Notes: generated by a model not told the origin, from the letters alone. A DNA stretch of 64,000 bases from Paracoccus denitrificans (GCF_900100045.1 NZ_FNEA01000012.1:98129-162128), one strand, 5' to 3'. Counted from the stretch's first letter, positions 34,253-47,762 are shown. A program made the numbers and translations.

Positions 34253-34882
34253 ATGAGAAGCAATTTCGACCGCTGCTTGGCCGAAACCCTCGCGCACGAG
34301 GGAGGCTGGGCTGACGACCCGCGCGATGCGGGCGGGGCGACCATGAAGGGCATCACCTTCGCCACCTATCGCGCCTGGAAGAAGCGACCAATCACGAAAG
34401 CTGAACTGCGCAACATCACCGATGCCGAGGTAGCGGCCATCTACCGGCAGAACTATTGGGACGCGGTTCGCGGCGACGATCTGCCGGCGGGGCTGGATCT
34501 TGTCGCGTTCGACGCATCCGTGAACAGCGGCGTCTCTCGGGGGGCAAAATGGTTGCAATCGGCGCTCGGCGTTACGGCTGACGGCATGATAGGCCCCCAG
34601 ACCATCGCCGCAGCAAAAGCAGCCCATCCCGAGGCCGTCATTGACCGGGCGATCAGCGCGCGGCTGGCGTTCCTGCGCGTGGCGAAGAACACCAAGACCG
34701 GGGCCGTGCTGTGGCCGACCTACGGCAAGGGCTGGACGCGGCGCGTGGAAAGCGTGCGCGAGGAAGCAATCGCCATGTCGAAGGTGACGACGCCGAATGC
34801 CACCAAGCCTGCGGCGCCGTCAGCGGGCATCATCGCCGCGCTGCTGGCGCTTTTCAAGTCCCCGTTCGGAGGAAAATCATGA
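34253..34882 (+). CDS. Phage endolysin, glycoside hydrolase family 108
   Basis: A 209-aa peptidoglycan hydrolase. The GH108 catalytic glutamate is E16 in LAHEGGWADDPRD, followed by GGATMKGIT and the C-terminal peptidoglycan-binding-like VTADGMIGPQT segment. A hydrophobic C-terminus (AGIIAALLALF, about residues 190-200) could anchor it to the membrane. It is coupled to the holin-like gene by a 4-base overlap. Confidence 0.9.
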   Translation: MRSNFDRCLAETLAHEGGWADDPRDAGGATMKGITFATYRAWKKRPITKAELRNITDAEVAAIYRQNYWDAVRGDDLPAGLDLVAFDASVNSGVSRGAKWLQSALGVTADGMIGPQTIAAAKAAHPEAVIDRAISARLAFLRVAKNTKTGAVLWPTYGKGWTRRVESVREEAIAMSKVTTPNATKPAAPSAGIIAALLALFKSPFGGKS

Positions 34883-35061
34883 ACCCCGTCTATCTGCGCA
34901 TGGCGCTTTACACGTTGGCAATTGCCTTGTCCTCGCTGGGAATCGGCACGTTCGATCCCGAGGCCGGGACGTTCACCATCGACCTGGAACAGGCTGCAAT
35001 CGCGCTGGCTGGGGCGGGGGTGCTGAATGCGCTGGTGTTCTGGCGGTGGGGGAAGAAGTGA
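34879..35061 (+). CDS. Holin-like two-TM protein
   Basis: A 60-aa protein with two hydrophobic helices (about residues 5-24 and 38-54) split by an acidic turn, and a basic end (WRWGKK). It starts inside the endolysin stop and ends inside the Rz-like start. Size, topology and position fit a holin. Confidence 0.7.
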   Translation: MNPVYLRMALYTLAIALSSLGIGTFDPEAGTFTIDLEQAAIALAGAGVLNALVFWRWGKK

Positions 35062-35279
35062 CCGCGTGGCTTCTCACCATCCTCGGGGCCATCGCCGCCG
35101 CCGTGGCTGCTTGGCTCAAGGGCCGCTCACGGGGCAGGGCGGACGCACAGGCGCGAGAGGATGCGGCCTATCGTGAGACGCGCAGGAGGATGGACGATGT
35201 ATCGACTGATGATCTGGACGACGCTTCTGTTATTGACCGCCTGCGCCAGCACGCCGGTAAGCCAGACCGCGATCTGTGA
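35058..35279 (+). CDS. Rz-like inner-membrane spanin
   Basis: A 73-aa protein starting at GTG (GTGA overlap with the holin stop). An N-terminal membrane helix (LLTILGAIAAAVAAWL) is followed by a charged helical tail (RADAQAREDAAYRETRRRMDD). This is the layout of an i-spanin that spans the periplasm with Rz1. The Rz1-like gene begins inside it in another frame. Confidence 0.7.
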   Translation: MTAWLLTILGAIAAAVAAWLKGRSRGRADAQAREDAAYRETRRRMDDVSTDDLDDASVIDRLRQHAGKPDRDL

Positions 35280-35397
35280 CGGCACCGCCGCGTCCCGCAA
35301 GGCGCTGGCTGCCGCGCTGATCGAGGACGGCGGGGCGCGGTCCCAGCGGGCAGGGCTGCGGCTGCTGGACCAGCTTGAGGCCGGCTGTCACCCCTGA
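35197..35397 (+). CDS. Rz1-like outer-membrane lipoprotein spanin
   Basis: A 66-aa lipoprotein precursor with lipobox LLTAC (Cys near residue 16). It begins in a different frame within the last 83 bases of the Rz-like gene, with a strong AGGAGG site at 35184-35189. Overlapped Rz/Rz1 pairs are a hallmark of phages of Gram-negative hosts; together they fuse inner and outer membranes at lysis. Confidence 0.75.
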   Translation: MYRLMIWTTLLLLTACASTPVSQTAICDGTAASRKALAAALIEDGGARSQRAGLRLLDQLEAGCHP

Positions 35398-35786
35398 CGC
35401 CGGGCGCGGTTTTTGATCGGGTTTTGATCCGACAGGGCTTTTCTGCCGATCGATGCCGCCTCGACGCAGGCAGCAAAGGCGATATCGACGCGGCTGTTCT
35501 TGATCGCGTTTTGATCCGTGACCATTTCCAGCGCCTTCACTGCATTGTGCAAGGCGGCGGCCAGCGCGTCCGCATGCGCCCGCTCGTCGGCTAGGGCGGC
35601 TTCGGCCTTGTCGGCGCGTTCGTCGGCTCTGTCGGCTTCCTCCGTCCGCTTTCGCAGCACCCCGCGCAGCCTCTCCACCTCGGCGCGGAGGCGGGCGAGT
35701 TCAACGGCGGCTTCGTGGCACGCCGAATATGGATTGCAGCCGCTGCTTGTGATGGTGCGCAGCCGCTCAATCAGATCGTCACTCAT
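35388..35786 (-). CDS. Phage coiled-coil protein of unknown function
   Basis: A 132-aa protein with a long central coiled coil (about residues 25-85: ARLRAEVERLRGVLRKR, EEADRADERADKAEAA). Two similar short blocks near the C-terminus (DQNAIKNSR and DQNPIKNRARR) suggest internal duplication. It is convergent with the lysis cassette and overlaps the Rz1 end by 10 bases. It is the second gene of a leftward unit from the right end of the element. Confidence 0.65.
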   Translation of the reverse strand: MSDDLIERLRTITSSGCNPYSACHEAAVELARLRAEVERLRGVLRKRTEEADRADERADKAEAALADERAHADALAAALHNAVKALEMVTDQNAIKNSRVDIAFAACVEAASIGRKALSDQNPIKNRARRQG

Positions 35787-36076
35787 CGCGCGTCCTCCGG
35801 GGGCTGGGGGAGGGGAAGCCAGTGGGTGGGCTGCGGCTCAATCCATTCGCTCATGCTATCAACCCATCCACCCTCCCACCATTGCCCGCACTGCACGAGC
35901 TTTCCATTGAACACGATAATATCATCAAGCTCTGCCCTCGGTGCCGTCTCAATCGGTTGCCAGTCGCTCATGTCCTCTCCTTCTGGTCGCGGGGGTGGGT
36001 GGCACTCGTCCCGTCCGCATCGAACGCACGGGCCGTCCGACATGCCGCAGAGCGTGCAATCGTCCTCGTCGCTCAT
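35783..36076 (-). CDS. DUF551-like phage protein with Cys-rich N-terminal extension
   Basis: The last 62 residues have the DUF551 pattern: W-Q-P-I-E-T-A-P, a short beta core (IIVFNGKLVQCGQWWEGGWV) and a terminal THWLPLP. In front lies a 35-residue extension with five cysteines (CTLCGMSDGPCVRCGRDEC) that could hold zinc. A good ribosome site (GGAGAGGAC) also precedes the internal ATG at 35971, so two products are possible. It overlaps the coiled-coil gene by 4 bases. Confidence 0.65.
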   Translation of the reverse strand: MSDEDDCTLCGMSDGPCVRCGRDECHPPPRPEGEDMSDWQPIETAPRAELDDIIVFNGKLVQCGQWWEGGWVDSMSEWIEPQPTHWLPLPQPPEDAR

Positions 36077-36183
36077 GGCGTCATTCCTCTGTGGTGGGGC
36101 GTTTCAAGATTCCCGATTCGGTCCCGGTTTGTCCCGCCCGATATTTCAGCCATTGGCATTGATTCCGTTGGGCTTTCCATACG

Positions 36184-40926
<4,743 letters not shown>

Positions 40927-40928
40927 AT

Positions 40929-40966
40929 GTTCGCGCGATGTTCTTAAAAAGTTCTTTACTTTGTTC
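40929..40966 (+). promoter_or_regulatory. Tandem LexA (SOS) operator
   Basis: GTTC occurs at 40929, 40940 and 40951 with exactly seven bases between copies, giving two overlapping GTTC-N7-GTTC boxes, the LexA site of alphaproteobacteria. A fourth GTTC follows at 40963 (spacing eight). It stands 45-82 bases before the 31-aa gene, a suitable promoter position, with an AT-rich -10-like CATAAA at 40986-40991. Confidence 0.8.
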
Positions 40967-41010
40967 GCGAGTCGTGAGAACAAATCATAAACAATCCGTG
41001 GAGAGACCTC

Positions 41011-41106
41011 ATGACCCGCGAATCCCTCTCTGACCTGCTTGGCACCGTCGCGATTTCGGTGACCGCGATCATCCTGTTTTCGCTGCCGTCTATCCTGGCA
41101 GCCTGA
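41011..41106 (+). CDS. 31-aa single-TM protein under SOS control (SidA-like candidate)
   Basis: A short gene with a GGAGAG ribosome site and its own terminator. The product has a polar start (MTRESLSDLLG) and one membrane helix (about residues 12-30: TVAISVTAIILFSLPSILA). Size, topology and LexA control recall SidA of Caulobacter, a 29-aa SOS-induced membrane peptide that blocks cell division through FtsW/FtsN. I see no sequence proof of homology. Small membrane toxins such as TisB are the main alternative. Confidence 0.7.
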   Translation: MTRESLSDLLGTVAISVTAIILFSLPSILAA

Positions 41107-41182
41107 CCCCTCACTGCCCCGCGCAATCGACGGCCCTTCGCCTGGGGCCGGAACCTTCCCCCGGACGATCATGCGCGCAACT

Positions 41183-41210
41183 GCCGGCCCGTTTGGGCCG
41201 GCTTTTCTTT
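41183..41210 (+). terminator. Intrinsic terminator
   Basis: A perfect 8-bp stem (GCCGGCCC/GGGCCGGC) with loop GTTT is followed by TTTTCTTT, 76 bases after the small gene. Confidence 0.85.
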
Positions 41211-41240
41211 GTCCGGGCGCGTGTGCCGGTTGCGCCGGCA

Positions 41241-41278
41241 GGCGCCTCCGGCGGGGGAGTATTTGGAGAACAGAGAAG
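41241..41278 (+). repeat. Dispersed intergenic repeat copy
   Basis: A GC-rich dyad (GGCGCCTCCGGCGGGG) runs into GAGTATTTGGAGAACAGAGAAG (41257-41278). The same core occurs twice at 22296-22362 and once, diverged, at 62712. It lies just past the stop codon of the convergent Fe-S gene. Confidence 0.7.
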
Positions 41279-41281
41279 CGA

Positions 41282-41719
41282 TCAGGTCGGCGAGGCGTCG
41301 ATCGCGCCCAGCAGCGCCTCCCAAGCCAGCAGGATCGAGGCATGGCGGTTGGGGAACTCGCGGGCAGGCAGCAGAGCTTCCAGTTCGTCGAAAGGCGCGG
41401 TCGGGGCGGGGCCGTCCGATTTCAGCATGGCCTGCAATTCGTCGCGGGCCTTTGCGATCTCGTCGCGCGAGCGGCCAAGCGCGGTGCGGCCCAGCACTCC
41501 GGCCGAGGCCTGGCCCAGGGCGCAGGCCCGCACCTCTTGCGCGAAATCCGCGATATGGCCGTCCCGCATCGCCACATGCGCCGTGACCGAGGAGCCGCAT
41601 TGCGGCGAGCGGCGATGCGCGCTGCCCGTCGCATGATCAAGCTTGCCCAGATGCGGGATGTCCGAGGCCAGCGCCAGGATGCGCCGCGAATAAAGCTGCA
41701 TCAGGTCGCTGTCGGACAT
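41282..41719 (-). CDS. Iron-sulfur cluster assembly scaffold-like protein (NifU/IscU fold)
   Basis: A 145-aa protein of the IscU/SufU-like scaffold family, which builds or transfers Fe-S clusters. SPQCGSSVTAHVAMRDGHIAD and VRACALGQASAGVL correspond to two of the usual cysteine regions; the third cysteine is not seen, as in the related Rhodobacterales group. The start at 41719 gives the expected MSDSDLMQLYS opening. It is divergent from hisI. Confidence 0.8.
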   Translation of the reverse strand: MSDSDLMQLYSRRILALASDIPHLGKLDHATGSAHRRSPQCGSSVTAHVAMRDGHIADFAQEVRACALGQASAGVLGRTALGRSRDEIAKARDELQAMLKSDGPAPTAPFDELEALLPAREFPNRHASILLAWEALLGAIDASPT

Positions 41720-41779
41720 GGTCTTTTCCCTTGCTGCCGTCGGGTCTAGATAGGTGCGGCAAGCCCGAAAGGAAAGCCG

Positions 41780-42145
41780 ATGTTCGACACCGCAAGCCTG
41801 AAATATGACGCGAACGGCCTGATTCCCGCGATCGCGCAGGATCATCAGAGCGGCGAGGTGCTGATGATGGCCTGGATGAATGCCGAAGCCGTGCGGCAGA
41901 CGCTGGATAGCGGGCGGGTTACCTACTGGTCGCGCTCGCGCCAGGGTTTCTGGGTCAAGGGCGAAAGTTCGGGCCATGTCCAGAAGTTGGTCGAGTTGCG
42001 GGTGGATTGCGACCGCGACTGTCTGCTGCTGCTGGTGGACCAGACCGGGCCGGCCTGCCACACCAACCGGCGCAGCTGTTTCTATACCGCTATTCGCGAG
42101 GGGCAAGAGGTCGTCATCATGGCGCCTCAGAACCCCAGTGCCTGA
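41780..42145 (+). CDS. hisI: Phosphoribosyl-AMP cyclohydrolase HisI
   Basis: HisI opens the adenine ring of PR-AMP in histidine synthesis. The 121-aa single-domain form has the zinc and magnesium ligands in VDCDRDC and HTNRRSCFY, and the MMAWMNAEAVRQTL and TYWSRSRQGFWVKGE blocks. Its end overlaps the convergent gluQRS stop by 19 bases. Confidence 0.96.
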   Translation: MFDTASLKYDANGLIPAIAQDHQSGEVLMMAWMNAEAVRQTLDSGRVTYWSRSRQGFWVKGESSGHVQKLVELRVDCDRDCLLLLVDQTGPACHTNRRSCFYTAIREGQEVVIMAPQNPSA

Positions 42146-42990
42146 CGGATTTCTGCGGCGCTGGCACCTTCGTCGCGGAAAAGCCTCAGCGCCCGGGCGT
42201 CGTCGCGCTTGGCAAGGCGCTTGCCATGCTCGTCCCGGATCAGGCGGTGATGGTGATAGCGCGGCACCGGAAGTTCCAGCAGTTTCTGAAGAATGATATG
42301 GATCCATGTTGAATCCAGAAGATCTTTTCCACGTGTGACCAGGGTGATGCCTTGGTCGGCATCGTCCACCACCACCGAGAGGTGATAGCTGGTGCCCATG
42401 CCGCGCCGCGCCAGCACGATATCGCCGACGCCAGCGACGAAATCCCGTGCCGAAAGTCGATGCGGCAGGCCGGGGGTTACGTTTTCGTCATGAAATGCGA
42501 CCTCGTCGAGCCCGAGATGGTTCAGCGCCCGCGCGGCATTCAGGCGGATGGCGTCATCCGGCCCGGCATCCGCCATGCGGCGATGGCGGCAGGTGCCTGG
42601 ATAGACCGGGCCGTCCGGGCCGATCACTGGCGCCGCGCCTTCTTGCGGGGCGGAAAGCGCGGCACGAATATCGGCGCGGCGGCAGCGGCAGGGATAGGTC
42701 AGGCCAAGCGCCGCGAGCCGGTCGAGGGCCGCTTGATAGGCGGGCAGGCGTTCGGACTGGCGCATGACCGGCTGCGGCCAGTCGAGGCCCAGCCAGCGCA
42801 GGTCCTGGGCGATCAGCGCCTCGTATTCCGGGCGGCAGCGGCTTTGGTCGATATCCTCGATGCGCAGCAGGAACTGGCCGGGATCGGCAAGGCGTGCCGC
42901 GGTCAGGGCCGCGAAGGCATGGCCCAGATGCAGGGGGCCGGTCGGCGAGGGGGCAAACCGGGTCCGGTTCAACTTTCCCCCGCAACCCAT
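42127..42990 (-). CDS. gluQ: Glutamyl-Q tRNA(Asp) synthetase
   Basis: A truncated GluRS paralogue that attaches glutamate to queuosine in tRNA Asp. The 287-aa protein has the HIGH motif (HLGH, 21-24), a zinc site (CRCRRADI and YPGTCRH) and a KMSKS-type loop ([10 protein letters not shown]), and lacks the anticodon-binding domain. The start lies inside the end of trmFO (22-base overlap), coupling two tRNA modification genes. Confidence 0.93.
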   Translation of the reverse strand: MGCGGKLNRTRFAPSPTGPLHLGHAFAALTAARLADPGQFLLRIEDIDQSRCRPEYEALIAQDLRWLGLDWPQPVMRQSERLPAYQAALDRLAALGLTYPCRCRRADIRAALSAPQEGAAPVIGPDGPVYPGTCRHRRMADAGPDDAIRLNAARALNHLGLDEVAFHDENVTPGLPHRLSARDFVAGVGDIVLARRGMGTSYHLSVVVDDADQGITLVTRGKDLLDSTWIHIILQKLLELPVPRYHHHRLIRDEHGKRLAKRDDARALRLFRDEGASAAEIRQALGF

Positions 42991-44309
42991 TGCTGAAAAT
43001 CGGCTTTCGCTCGGTCCGTATAGGCCGGGTAGCGGTCCTTGCGCCCCTTGCGGCCGCCGCGCATCGCGTCCAGAGGCGGGTAGAGGCCGAAATTCACGTT
43101 CATCGGCTGGAAGGTCTTCGCGTCGGCGCCGCCGGTGATGTGGCTGACCAGCGCGCCCATCGAGGTGGTGGCGGGCGGTGGGGGCAGGTCGCGCCCCAGC
43201 GCCTCGGCTGCGGCCATGCGCCCGGCGAGCAGGCCCATGGCCGCGGATTCGACATAGCCTTCGACCCCGGTCACCTGGCCGGCAAAGCGCAGATGCGGCC
43301 GTGCGCGCAACCGCAGCCGGTCGTCGATCAGCCGCGGCGAATTCAGGAACGTATTGCGGTGGATGCCGCCGAGCCGGGCGAAACTGGCATCCTGCAGGCC
43401 GGGAATGCGCCGGAAAACATCCACTTGCGCACCATATTTCATCTTGGTCTGGAAGCCGACGATATTGTAGAGCGTCCCCAGCGCATTGTCGCGACGCAGC
43501 TGCACCACGGCATAGGGCTTTTCGGCCGGGTTATGGGCGTTGGTCAGGCCCACGGGTTTCATCGGCCCGTGGCGCAGCGTCTCGCGGCCGCGTTCGGCCA
43601 TGACCTCGATCGGCAGGCAGCCGTCGAAATAGCCGGCGGTCTCGCCCTCGTGGAACTCGGTCTTGTCGGCGGCGAGCAGGGCGTCGATGAAGCCCTCGTA
43701 ATCCTCGCGGGTCATCGGGCAGTTGATATAGGCGGTGCGCTCTTCCTCGGTCTCGCCCTTGTCGTAGCGGCTTTGGCGCCAGCAGATCGACATGTCGATG
43801 CTTTCGGCGTGGACGATGGGGGCGATGGCGTCGAAGAAGGCGAGCGAGCCCTCGCCGGTCAGGCTGCGGATCGACCTCCCGAGCGCCTCGGAGGTCAGCG
43901 GCCCGGTGGCGACGATCCAGTGCCCTTCGGAGGGCAGGTCGCTGATCTCGCCTGGCTGGAAGCTGACCAGCGGTTCGGCTTGCAGCGCCTGGGTCACGGC
44001 CTGCGAGAAGGCGTCGCGGTCGACCGCCAGCGCGCCGCCGGCGGGCAGGCGATGGCGGTCGGCCATGGCCATGATCAGCCCGCCCGCCGCCCGCATCTCC
44101 CAATGCAGCTGCCCCACGGCATTCATGCGGTCGTCGTCCGAGCGGAAGCTGTTCGAGCAGACCATCTCGGCGCAATCGCCGGTGCGATGGGCGAAGGTGG
44201 CGACCTGTGGCCGCATCTCGTGCAGCACCACCGGCACGCCGGCGCGGGCGATCTGCCAGGCGGCCTCGGATCCGGCAAGACCCGCGCCGATGATATGGAT
44301 CGGTTCCAT
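42969..44309 (-). CDS. trmFO: Folate/FAD-dependent tRNA (uracil-54-C5) methyltransferase TrmFO
   Basis: TrmFO makes m5U54 in tRNA with methylene-tetrahydrofolate and FAD. The 446-aa protein starts with the dinucleotide-binding [11 protein letters not shown] (G8-x-G10-x-x-G13), then [14 protein letters not shown], and [20 protein letters not shown] in part, all typical. It is first of a two-gene unit with gluQRS. Confidence 0.95.
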   Translation of the reverse strand: MEPIHIIGAGLAGSEAAWQIARAGVPVVLHEMRPQVATFAHRTGDCAEMVCSNSFRSDDDRMNAVGQLHWEMRAAGGLIMAMADRHRLPAGGALAVDRDAFSQAVTQALQAEPLVSFQPGEISDLPSEGHWIVATGPLTSEALGRSIRSLTGEGSLAFFDAIAPIVHAESIDMSICWRQSRYDKGETEEERTAYINCPMTREDYEGFIDALLAADKTEFHEGETAGYFDGCLPIEVMAERGRETLRHGPMKPVGLTNAHNPAEKPYAVVQLRRDNALGTLYNIVGFQTKMKYGAQVDVFRRIPGLQDASFARLGGIHRNTFLNSPRLIDDRLRLRARPHLRFAGQVTGVEGYVESAAMGLLAGRMAAAEALGRDLPPPPATTSMGALVSHITGGADAKTFQPMNVNFGLYPPLDAMRGGRKGRKDRYPAYTDRAKADFQQWVAGES

Positions 44310-44370
44310 GCTTTTTCCCTTCGCGTCAGGCGCGATCTCCTAGCAATCGCGGGCCATGGCGGCAAGAGAA

Positions 44371-44398
44371 AGGGCGGCGCCCGCAAGGGGTGCCGCCC
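44371..44398 (-). terminator. Hairpin after rplY
   Basis: An 11-bp stem (44372-44382 with 44388-44398, one G-T pair) lies 27 bases past the rplY stop on the reverse strand and is followed there by a pyrimidine-rich CTTTCTCTT. Confidence 0.6.
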
Positions 44399-44424
44399 GA
44401 TTCCGTTCAGCCTCTGGCCCGCGA

Positions 44425-45051
44425 TCAGGCTTCGGTGGCTTCGCTTTCGGCAGCAGCCTCTTCGTTATCGGCCGAACGCAGGCCCGAAGGCGCGGCGATA
44501 TTGGCGATGACGAAGTTGCGGTCGATGGTCGGCTTCACGCCCTTCGGCAGCACCACGTCGTTAATGTGGATGGTGTCGCCGATCTGCTTGCCGGTCAGGT
44601 CGACGGTGATCTGCTCGGGGATGTCCGAGGCGGTCACGACCAACTCGACCTCGGGGCGCACCACGACCAGCGTGCCGCCGCGCTTCAGGCCGGGGGCTTC
44701 GTCCTGGTTCTCGAAGTTCACGTGGATGAACAGGTTCACCCGCGTGTTGCGGTGCAGGCGCATGAAGTCGATATGCGTCGGCAGGTCCTTGACCACATCG
44801 CGCTGGACGCCGCGGCAGACGACGCGCACGTCGTCCTGGCCCTCGACCTTCAGGTTCCACAGCGTGGACATGAAGCGGCCGGCGCGCAGCTTGGTCAGCA
44901 GCGAGTTGAATTCGATTTGGATCGGCTGCGGCTCTTTGCCGTCGCCATAAACGATGCCGGGCACCTTGCCTTCGCGGCGAGCTTGGCGGGCGGCCCCCTT
45001 GCCTGTCCCCGCGCGTGCCTCGGCCACCAGATCAGGGATCTCTTTGGCCAT
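44425..45051 (-). CDS. rplY: 50S ribosomal protein L25 (general stress CTC type)
   Basis: A 208-aa L25 of the long CTC type: an N-terminal 5S rRNA-binding domain (about residues 5-95) and a C-terminal beta domain ending in an acidic tail. [15 protein letters not shown] and [16 protein letters not shown] are typical. It stands alone, divergent from the acyltransferase. Confidence 0.95.
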   Translation of the reverse strand: MAKEIPDLVAEARAGTGKGAARQARREGKVPGIVYGDGKEPQPIQIEFNSLLTKLRAGRFMSTLWNLKVEGQDDVRVVCRGVQRDVVKDLPTHIDFMRLHRNTRVNLFIHVNFENQDEAPGLKRGGTLVVVRPEVELVVTASDIPEQITVDLTGKQIGDTIHINDVVLPKGVKPTIDRNFVIANIAAPSGLRSADNEEAAAESEATEA

Positions 45052-45142
45052 GGTTGGTTTCCTTGTGCTACAAAATGGCGGCCATCCTCCAAGGGTGCAT
45101 GGCCGAAGTCGGGCCTATAGCGCGGTGCCGGGATGATGTGAA

Positions 45143-46210
45143 GTGAAAAAAGCCCGGCCTACGATGCGAAAACCCTTGCCAGAAGCACGCAGACGCAGCA
45201 AAGCAATTCAAGTCGTGCCGGGGTTTTTCGAGTTGCACCGCATACATTCACTGGACTACCTGAAGGTTCTGCTGGCGATCGGCGTCGTGCTGGCCCATTC
45301 CATCCTCATACAGAATCAGCTGGTTCCCTGGAGCTACATGCTGGGCAATGGCGTCTTGCGCAGCCTGGTGCCCACATTCTCGACCCTGTCGGGCTATTGC
45401 TTCTTCGTCACCTATTCGCGCGGCAAGGCCGGCAGGTGGCTGGGCGGGCTGATCCTGCTCTATCTGTTCTGGATCGGCTTTTACGCGCCGATCTGGGTCA
45501 ATCGCGACACCACGGCGGCCGACGCGCTGCAGGTGCTGCTGCTGGGCACGATGCATCTTTGGTATGTCGCCGGGCTGATCCTGGCCGCCGGGCTGCTGAT
45601 CGCGTTCCTTTGGCTGGGCAGGCGGACGCGGACGGGTCTTGCGCCGCTGCTGGGCGCGGCGCTGGTCTGTGCCCTGCTCGGCACGGGGCTGGCCTTCTGG
45701 GCCTTCCTGCATGAGCCGAGCCTGCCCCTCGACGTTTCGAGGAACGGCGCGACGGTGATCTTTCCCTTCTTTGCCTTCGGCTACGCGCTGGCTGGGCTTG
45801 TCCGCGACCGGGGGCTGGATGCGCTGCCCTCCGCCAGGACGCTGTGGCTGGTCATCGCCGGGCTCTTCGCGCTGCGGCTGGTCGAGGCCTATATGTCCAT
45901 GCAGGCCTATGGCGTGTCGATCCTCAGCATGCCCGAACTGCCGTTCCTGTCCTATCCCGCCGCCGTCCTGCTGTTCATGGCCTTCCTGCGGCTGGAACTG
46001 CCCGAGGCGCCGGTCAGCCTGAGCCTGTGGTCGGCGAGCATCTATTTCCTGCACATCTTCCTGATCTTCGTCGTTCGCCATTTCGGCGCCAAGAGCCTGT
46101 TTGTCTATGTGCTGGTCGGCGTGACGGTGCCGGTGCTGATCGCCGCCGCGTTCCAACGGCTGCTGCCGCGCCTGCTGCCCTCGTTGCGCAGCAAGCGCGC
46201 CTATCGCTAG
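45143..46210 (+). CDS. Acyltransferase family 3 membrane protein
   Basis: A 355-aa polytopic membrane acyltransferase. The opening HSLDYLKVLLAIGVVLAHS carries the family's conserved histidine, and about ten membrane segments follow. Such enzymes O-acylate surface sugars or lipids. The GTG start at 45143 adds a basic cytoplasmic leader of about 30 residues. The acceptor is not deducible; no polysaccharide genes are near. Confidence 0.85.
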   Translation: MKKARPTMRKPLPEARRRSKAIQVVPGFFELHRIHSLDYLKVLLAIGVVLAHSILIQNQLVPWSYMLGNGVLRSLVPTFSTLSGYCFFVTYSRGKAGRWLGGLILLYLFWIGFYAPIWVNRDTTAADALQVLLLGTMHLWYVAGLILAAGLLIAFLWLGRRTRTGLAPLLGAALVCALLGTGLAFWAFLHEPSLPLDVSRNGATVIFPFFAFGYALAGLVRDRGLDALPSARTLWLVIAGLFALRLVEAYMSMQAYGVSILSMPELPFLSYPAAVLLFMAFLRLELPEAPVSLSLWSASIYFLHIFLIFVVRHFGAKSLFVYVLVGVTVPVLIAAAFQRLLPRLLPSLRSKRAYR

Positions 46211-46239
46211 GTGGCGTGGCCGCCGCGCCCTGGCGGGAA

Positions 46240-47403
46240 TCAGGCCCAGGCTTGCAGGAAATCCGGCGGGATCAGCAGGTTGTGCCGCCCCAGGGCCTTC
46301 ACGTCGCGCTCGCCGCACAGCGCCATGGTGATGTCCAGCTCCTTCTGGATCACCTCCAGCGCGCGAGTCACGCCGGCCTCGCCCATGGCGCCCAGCCCAT
46401 AGATGAAGGCTCGGCCGATATGGGTGGCATGGGCGCCCATGGCCAGCGCCTTCAAGACGTCCTGGCCCGAGCGGATGCCGCTGTCGAGATGGATCTCGAC
46501 CCGGTCGCCCACCGCCTTGACGATCTCGGGCAGCATGCGGATCGAACTGACCGCGCCGTCCAGTTGCCGGCCGCCATGGTTGCTGACGATGATCGCATCG
46601 GCACCGAAATCCGCGGCCATGCGGGCATCCTCGGGATCGTTGATGCCCTTGAGGATCAGCTTGCCGCCCCAGAGGTCGCGGATGCGGGCGATCTTGCCCC
46701 AGTCGAGCTGCGGGTCGAACTGCTCGGCCGTCCAGGCGATCAGCGACGAGGGGTCGCCCACCCCCTTGGCATGGCCGACGATATTGCCGAAGAAGCGGCG
46801 CTTCGTGCGCAGCATCTCGATGCCCCAGCGCCATTTCGTCGCCAGGTCCAGCAGCACCGGCAGGGTCAGCCGCGGCGGCGCCGACAGCCCGTTCTTCAGA
46901 TCCTTGTGGCGCTGGCCCAGGATCTGCAGGTCCAGCGTCAGCACCAGCGCCGAGCAATTGGCGCGCCTGGCCCGCTCGATGATCGCCTCCAGGAATTCCT
47001 GGTCGCGCATGACGTAGAGCTGGAACCAGAAGGGCGCCTGGACCGCCTCGGCCACGTCCTCGATCGAGCAGATCGACATGGTCGAAAGGGTGAAGGGCAC
47101 GCCAAAGGCCTTCGCGGCGCGCGCCGCCTTGATCTCGCCATCGGCGCATTGCATGCCGGTCATGCCGACCGGGGCCAGCGCCACCGGCATTGCGACCTTT
47201 TGCCCGATCATCGTGCTTTCGGTGGTGCGCCCCGTCATGTCCACCGCGACGCGCTGGCGCAGCTTGATGCGCTGGAAATCGGTGCAGTTCTCGCGGAAGG
47301 TGCCCTCGGTATAGCTGCCGCTTTCGGCGTAGTCGTAGAACATGCGCGGCACGCGCCTGCGATAGATCGCCTTCAGGTCGTCGATGCAGGTGATGACCGG
47401 CAT
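46240..47403 (-). CDS. lldD: FMN-dependent L-lactate dehydrogenase
   Basis: LldD oxidises L-lactate to pyruvate and feeds electrons to quinones at the inner membrane. The 387-aa TIM-barrel protein has the hydroxy-acid oxidase features LAPVGMTGMQCADGE, FQLYVMRDQEF, TLDLQILGQRHKD and the catalytic-histidine motif SNHGGRQLDG. The lipoprotein gene is 23 bases upstream in the same direction. Confidence 0.93.
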   Translation of the reverse strand: MPVITCIDDLKAIYRRRVPRMFYDYAESGSYTEGTFRENCTDFQRIKLRQRVAVDMTGRTTESTMIGQKVAMPVALAPVGMTGMQCADGEIKAARAAKAFGVPFTLSTMSICSIEDVAEAVQAPFWFQLYVMRDQEFLEAIIERARRANCSALVLTLDLQILGQRHKDLKNGLSAPPRLTLPVLLDLATKWRWGIEMLRTKRRFFGNIVGHAKGVGDPSSLIAWTAEQFDPQLDWGKIARIRDLWGGKLILKGINDPEDARMAADFGADAIIVSNHGGRQLDGAVSSIRMLPEIVKAVGDRVEIHLDSGIRSGQDVLKALAMGAHATHIGRAFIYGLGAMGEAGVTRALEVIQKELDITMALCGERDVKALGRHNLLIPPDFLQAWA

Positions 47404-47426
47404 GGTGTTCTCCTCGGTTCGGCGGG

Positions 47427-47762
47427 TCAGTTCGGCGGGCAGTCGGTGCTGCCTTCGGGGCAGTCCTCGGCCAGGGATTGCTGCGAAAGCGCGCGGGCCC
47501 GGGCGCGCAGGGCATCGGCGCGGCGCTGCAATTCGGCGTCATGCGCCGCCGGCCCCGTGCCGGAGCGGCCGGCAAGGGACCGCCCGCGGGCATCCAGCGC
47601 GCCGCCGACCGCCGCCGGGTCGCGGGCGGCATCGGCGGCATGGCCGGGCAGGGCGGGCTCGGCCAGCAATCGGTCGGTCGGCATCAGCGCCGGATAGTCG
47701 CCCGCCGTGTCGCCGCATGCGGCCAGGCTTGCCAGCGCCAGCGCGCTCCAGATCCGCCCCAT
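47427..47762 (-). CDS. Small putative lipoprotein
   Basis: A 111-aa lipoprotein precursor with lipobox SLAAC (Cys near residue 16) and a helical, alanine/arginine-rich mature part ending with two cysteines (EDCPEGSTDCPPN). ATG 47762 is favoured by a GGGGAA ribosome site; an in-frame ATG at 47783 is possible. The alanine-rich middle gives little to classify. Confidence 0.6.
   Translation of the reverse strand: MGRIWSALALASLAACGDTAGDYPALMPTDRLLAEPALPGHAADAARDPAAVGGALDARGRSLAGRSGTGPAAHDAELQRRADALRARARALSQQSLAEDCPEGSTDCPPN

Noticed and set aside
47404..47450. Several GTTC words near lldD that might be a LexA box.
   Set aside because: Spacings are 6 and 9 bases, not the required 7.
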